Of a stretch of DNA of 64,000 bases, positions 61,628 through 64,000 are shown one piece after another; position 1 is the first letter of the stretch; every line of letters starts with the position of its first letter. The stretch is taken from assembly GCA_023428695.1 (NCBI GenBank), contig JAEYWY010000006.1, positions 1 through 64,000 of the forward strand, in the 5' to 3' direction. Origin of the DNA: Bacteroidota bacterium. GTDB lineage: Bacteria > Bacteroidota > Bacteroidia > Cytophagales > Cyclobacteriaceae. Position numbers and translations under genes: made by a program. The notes beneath the pieces are model-generated. The model did no database searches. It had not been told where the DNA came from and saw only the letters and a program-made list of their open reading frames with translations.

Positions 61628-62995
61628 ATGGAAAAACCCGCATTACCTAAAGGAACACGCGATTTCGGGCCGACTCAGATGGCCAAAAGACAGTTCATTT
61701 TTGACACCATCCGCGCGACGTTCCGAAGGTTTGGCTTCCTGCCGCTGGAGACCCCGGCGATGGAGAATCTGAGCACCTTAACGGGTAAGTACGGCGAAGA
61801 GGGCGACCAATTGCTCTTCCGCATCCTTAATTCAGGCGATTTTCTTAAAGACGCGCCCGAAGACGGGCTCAAAAACCGCGATTTCAAGGCAGTATCGCCT
61901 GCAATTGCCAAAAAGGGCTTGCGCTACGATCTCACCGTGCCGTTTGCCCGTTTCGTGGTGATGAACCGCAATGAGATTTCGTTTCCATTCAAGCGTTATC
62001 AGATCCAGCCCGTGTGGCGCGCGGATCGTCCTCAAAAAGGGCGATACCAGGAGTTTTATCAATGTGACGCTGATGTTGTTGGAACCGACTCCCTGGTATG
62101 TGAAGCCGAGATCATCATCATGATCCGCGAGGTTTTCAAAAATCTGAATATCCCGGATTACACGATAAAGATAAACCACAGAGACATTCTCGGAGGTATT
62201 GCTTCACTCGCAGGTGCGGCCGGAAATGAAGCCTCCTTGTTCGTGGCGATCGACAAACTCGACAAGATTGGCAAAGACAAAGTCCGGGAAGAACTCGCAT
62301 CAAAAGGATTTTCAGATACAAGTCTGCAAACCCTGTTTGACACGCTTTCGCTGGCGGGAAGTCCGGCAGAGAAGCTTGCGCTCGTCCGCAATAAGTTTGG
62401 ACAAAACCCTGCCGGTGGAAAGGGCGTGAAAGACCTTGAAGATGTGTTCAGAATTCTTGACGCCTACGGTACAGACTTAAGCCATGTTGATTTCGACTTG
62501 TCTCTTGCCAGAGGACTAAGCTACTACACGGGGTGTATCTTTGAAGTTAAGATCAACAACGTGTCTATCGGAAGTGTGAGCGGCGGCGGCAGATATGACA
62601 ACCTCACAACGGCATTCGGTGACAAAGACAATCTTTCCGGCGTTGGTTTTTCTTTTGGAGTGGATCGTATCTATGATGCGATGGATGAACTCGGCCTTTT
62701 TCCGAAAGATACGGCAAAGGGAAGTCGTGCGTTAATATGCCACTTTGATGATGCCACGTTCCGACATGGATTACGCGTACTGTCGAAACTGCGCGACGCC
62801 GGAATTGGCGCTGAAATTTATCCGGACATCCAGAAGTTGAAAAAACAACTTGACTACGCGAACAGGAAAATGATTTCGTATTGCATCGTCATTGGATCGG
62901 ATGAAATGCAAAGCGACATATACACGCTCAAGAATATGGAAACGGGTGAACAGCAAAAACTTCCGATTGACGAACTTGTATCCGCGCTGGCCTGA
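61628..62995 (+). CDS. hisS: Histidine--tRNA ligase
   Basis: This 455-residue class II synthetase has motif 1 around LPKGTRDFGPTQM and FLPLETPAMENLSTL, motif 2 RYQIQPVWRADRPQKGRYQEFYQCDADVVG, the HisRS-specific LARGLSYYTGCIFEV, and motif 3 GFSFGVDRIYDAM. The C-terminal anticodon-binding domain covers about 355-455. A TTAATTTG close to the Bacteroidota -7 box sits at 61612-61619, only 9 bases before the ATG, which may give a nearly leaderless mRNA. Confidence 0.97.
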   Translation: MEKPALPKGTRDFGPTQMAKRQFIFDTIRATFRRFGFLPLETPAMENLSTLTGKYGEEGDQLLFRILNSGDFLKDAPEDGLKNRDFKAVSPAIAKKGLRYDLTVPFARFVVMNRNEISFPFKRYQIQPVWRADRPQKGRYQEFYQCDADVVGTDSLVCEAEIIIMIREVFKNLNIPDYTIKINHRDILGGIASLAGAAGNEASLFVAIDKLDKIGKDKVREELASKGFSDTSLQTLFDTLSLAGSPAEKLALVRNKFGQNPAGGKGVKDLEDVFRILDAYGTDLSHVDFDLSLARGLSYYTGCIFEVKINNVSIGSVSGGGRYDNLTTAFGDKDNLSGVGFSFGVDRIYDAMDELGLFPKDTAKGSRALICHFDDATFRHGLRVLSKLRDAGIGAEIYPDIQKLKKQLDYANRKMISYCIVIGSDEMQSDIYTLKNMETGEQQKLPIDELVSALA

Positions 62996-63038
62996 ATTAA
63001 CAGAATCTAAAAAGTACTAGCTTTACCAGAAGCTCTTC

Positions 63039-64000
63039 ATGACGCACCTGATCACGGACAAACCGCTTACGCTTAAAGATCTGGAAAGCATCGTCTCGGA
63101 AGTTGCAACCCTTGCGCTGTCCGATGAATCCAGGGAGAAGATCATCCGATGCCGTGAATACCTTGACCGCAAGCTTGCCGATGCGTCACACCCGATCTAC
63201 GGCATCAACACCGGATTTGGTTCACTCTATAACCGCAACATCCGCGAAGACCAACTCGGCATGCTGCAGGAAAATCTCGTGAAGTCACACGCGTGCGGAA
63301 CCGGGAACGAGATTCCTGCGCACATCGTTCGGCTGATGCTTTTTCTGAAGGTGAAGTCTTTGGCATACGGACATTCAGGAATCCAACTGGATACGGTCCG
63401 GCAACTCATTAACTTTTTCAACGCCGAGGTTTTTCCGGTGGTTTACGAAATGGGTTCCCTGGGCGCCTCCGGTGACCTCGCACCGTTAGCGCACCTTTCA
63501 CTGCCTTTGCTTGGATTGGGTGAAGTGCGTGTTGGAGACAAACGCGTTGCGTCGGCTGAAGTGTTGCGCGACAAGGGATGGACCCCGTTAACCTTTCAGG
63601 CGAAGGAAGGACTCGCATTACTCAATGGCACGCAGTTTATGAGCAGTTACGCCGTGTGGTGCGTAATACATGCTCATCGCCTTCTCAGACTTGCCAACCT
63701 TATTGGCGCACTTTCGCTGGATGCTTTCGAAGGCAGGATTGAGCCGTTTCAGGCTAACGTTCATGCTATACGTCCGCATGGCGGTCAGGTAAGCGTTGCC
63801 GAAGAAATCCGCAGCATACTCGAGGGAAGCGAATTAATTGCGTATCCCAGGAAGCACGTACAGGATCCGTATTCATTCCGTTGTATTCCTCAGGTTCACG
63901 GCGCGAGCGCTGACGCATTCAACTATTGCACCGGTATCGTCCTCACCGAAGTGAACAGTGTTACCGACAATCCCAACGTATTTCCTGACGACGACCAGAT
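63039..64000 (+). CDS. hutH: Histidine ammonia-lyase (partial, runs off the window)
   Basis: The frame starts at ATG 63039 and is open to the right edge, giving 320 residues of about 500. It carries the MIO-forming triad Ala143-Ser144-Gly145 in GSLGASGDLAPLAH, the N-terminal YGINTGFGSLYN (with the catalytic Tyr) and LLNGTQFMSSYA. These define the HAL/PAL family, and the bacterial context and sequence favour HutH, which converts histidine to urocanate. It follows hisS by 43 bases in the same direction. Other hut genes would lie to the right. Confidence 0.93.
   Translation, partial: MTHLITDKPLTLKDLESIVSEVATLALSDESREKIIRCREYLDRKLADASHPIYGINTGFGSLYNRNIREDQLGMLQENLVKSHACGTGNEIPAHIVRLMLFLKVKSLAYGHSGIQLDTVRQLINFFNAEVFPVVYEMGSLGASGDLAPLAHLSLPLLGLGEVRVGDKRVASAEVLRDKGWTPLTFQAKEGLALLNGTQFMSSYAVWCVIHAHRLLRLANLIGALSLDAFEGRIEPFQANVHAIRPHGGQVSVAEEIRSILEGSELIAYPRKHVQDPYSFRCIPQVHGASADAFNYCTGIVLTEVNSVTDNPNVFPDDDQ

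Overview
The window comes from a Bacteroidota chromosome, most likely a Cytophagales-type free-living bacterium. The evidence is TAnnTTTG-type promoters, genes without Shine-Dalgarno sites, PorT-like and CarboxypepD_reg-like secreted proteins, DUF1080, DUF4290 and DUF3109 families, an ECF sigma factor of the Bacteroidetes type, and the housekeeping order pdxA / DUF177 / rpmF / fabH / efp / accB / accC. No rRNA, CRISPR array, phage or transposase is visible.

Region 1 (1-5.8 kb) is accessory and AT-rich. It opens with a decayed group II intron maturase. It continues as an integron-like cassette array: single genes or gene pairs, all on the minus strand, separated by long imperfect palindromes with GTT/AAC cores (sites A-E). 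The cargo is a ParA-like ATPase translationally coupled to a HEPN protein, a DUF262/DUF1524 (GmrSD-like) protein, and two orphan membrane proteins. No integrase is in view. This is the most unusual part of the window and looks like a small defence-type cassette cluster.

Region 2 (5.8-15.5 kb) holds small secreted, lipoprotein and outer-membrane proteins, an ankyrin protein, a cupin and a DUF1801 protein, with several dispersed repeats. It ends in a tRNA-Arg(ACG) flanked by two degenerate tRNA-like copies and a block of about four 114-124 bp hairpin repeats.

Region 3 (15.5-22.8 kb) has a PaaG-like enoyl-CoA hydratase, a PAP2-like membrane protein, rpoN (sigma-54), asnS, a TonB-like protein, a PRC-barrel-like protein and a phosphodiesterase-family enzyme.

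Region 4 (22.8-34.7 kb) is a carbohydrate island. A tightly overlapped operon, reading ECF sigma / mannonate oxidoreductase (SDR) / uxuA / uxaC / kdgK / eda, takes glucuronate through fructuronate, mannonate and KDG to KDPG, then pyruvate plus glyceraldehyde-3-phosphate. It is divergent from a LacI regulator with CCCGGG-centred palindromes in between. Next come a DUF6807 protein, a Tat-exported Gfo/Idh/MocA oxidoreductase, a double DUF1080 protein and a cytoplasmic Gfo/Idh/MocA enzyme. This set resembles the 3-keto-glycoside route.

Region 5 (34.8-64 kb) is mostly housekeeping: NUDIX, Sua5-type tRNA modification, pfkA, pgk, HIT, greA, a pentapeptide protein, a hydroxyacid dehydrogenase, mgtE, rsmA, pdxA, the lipid/translation cluster DUF177-rpmF-fabH-efp-accB-accC, a DprE1-like oxidase, DUF3109, a UvrD/PcrA helicase, DUF4290, murA, exonuclease III, an NfeD-flotillin pair, a small basic protein, hisS and the start of hutH. 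Two active-site variants stand out: MurA has Asp in place of the fosfomycin-target Cys, and EF-P has Asn at the loop tip where Lys or Arg is usually modified.
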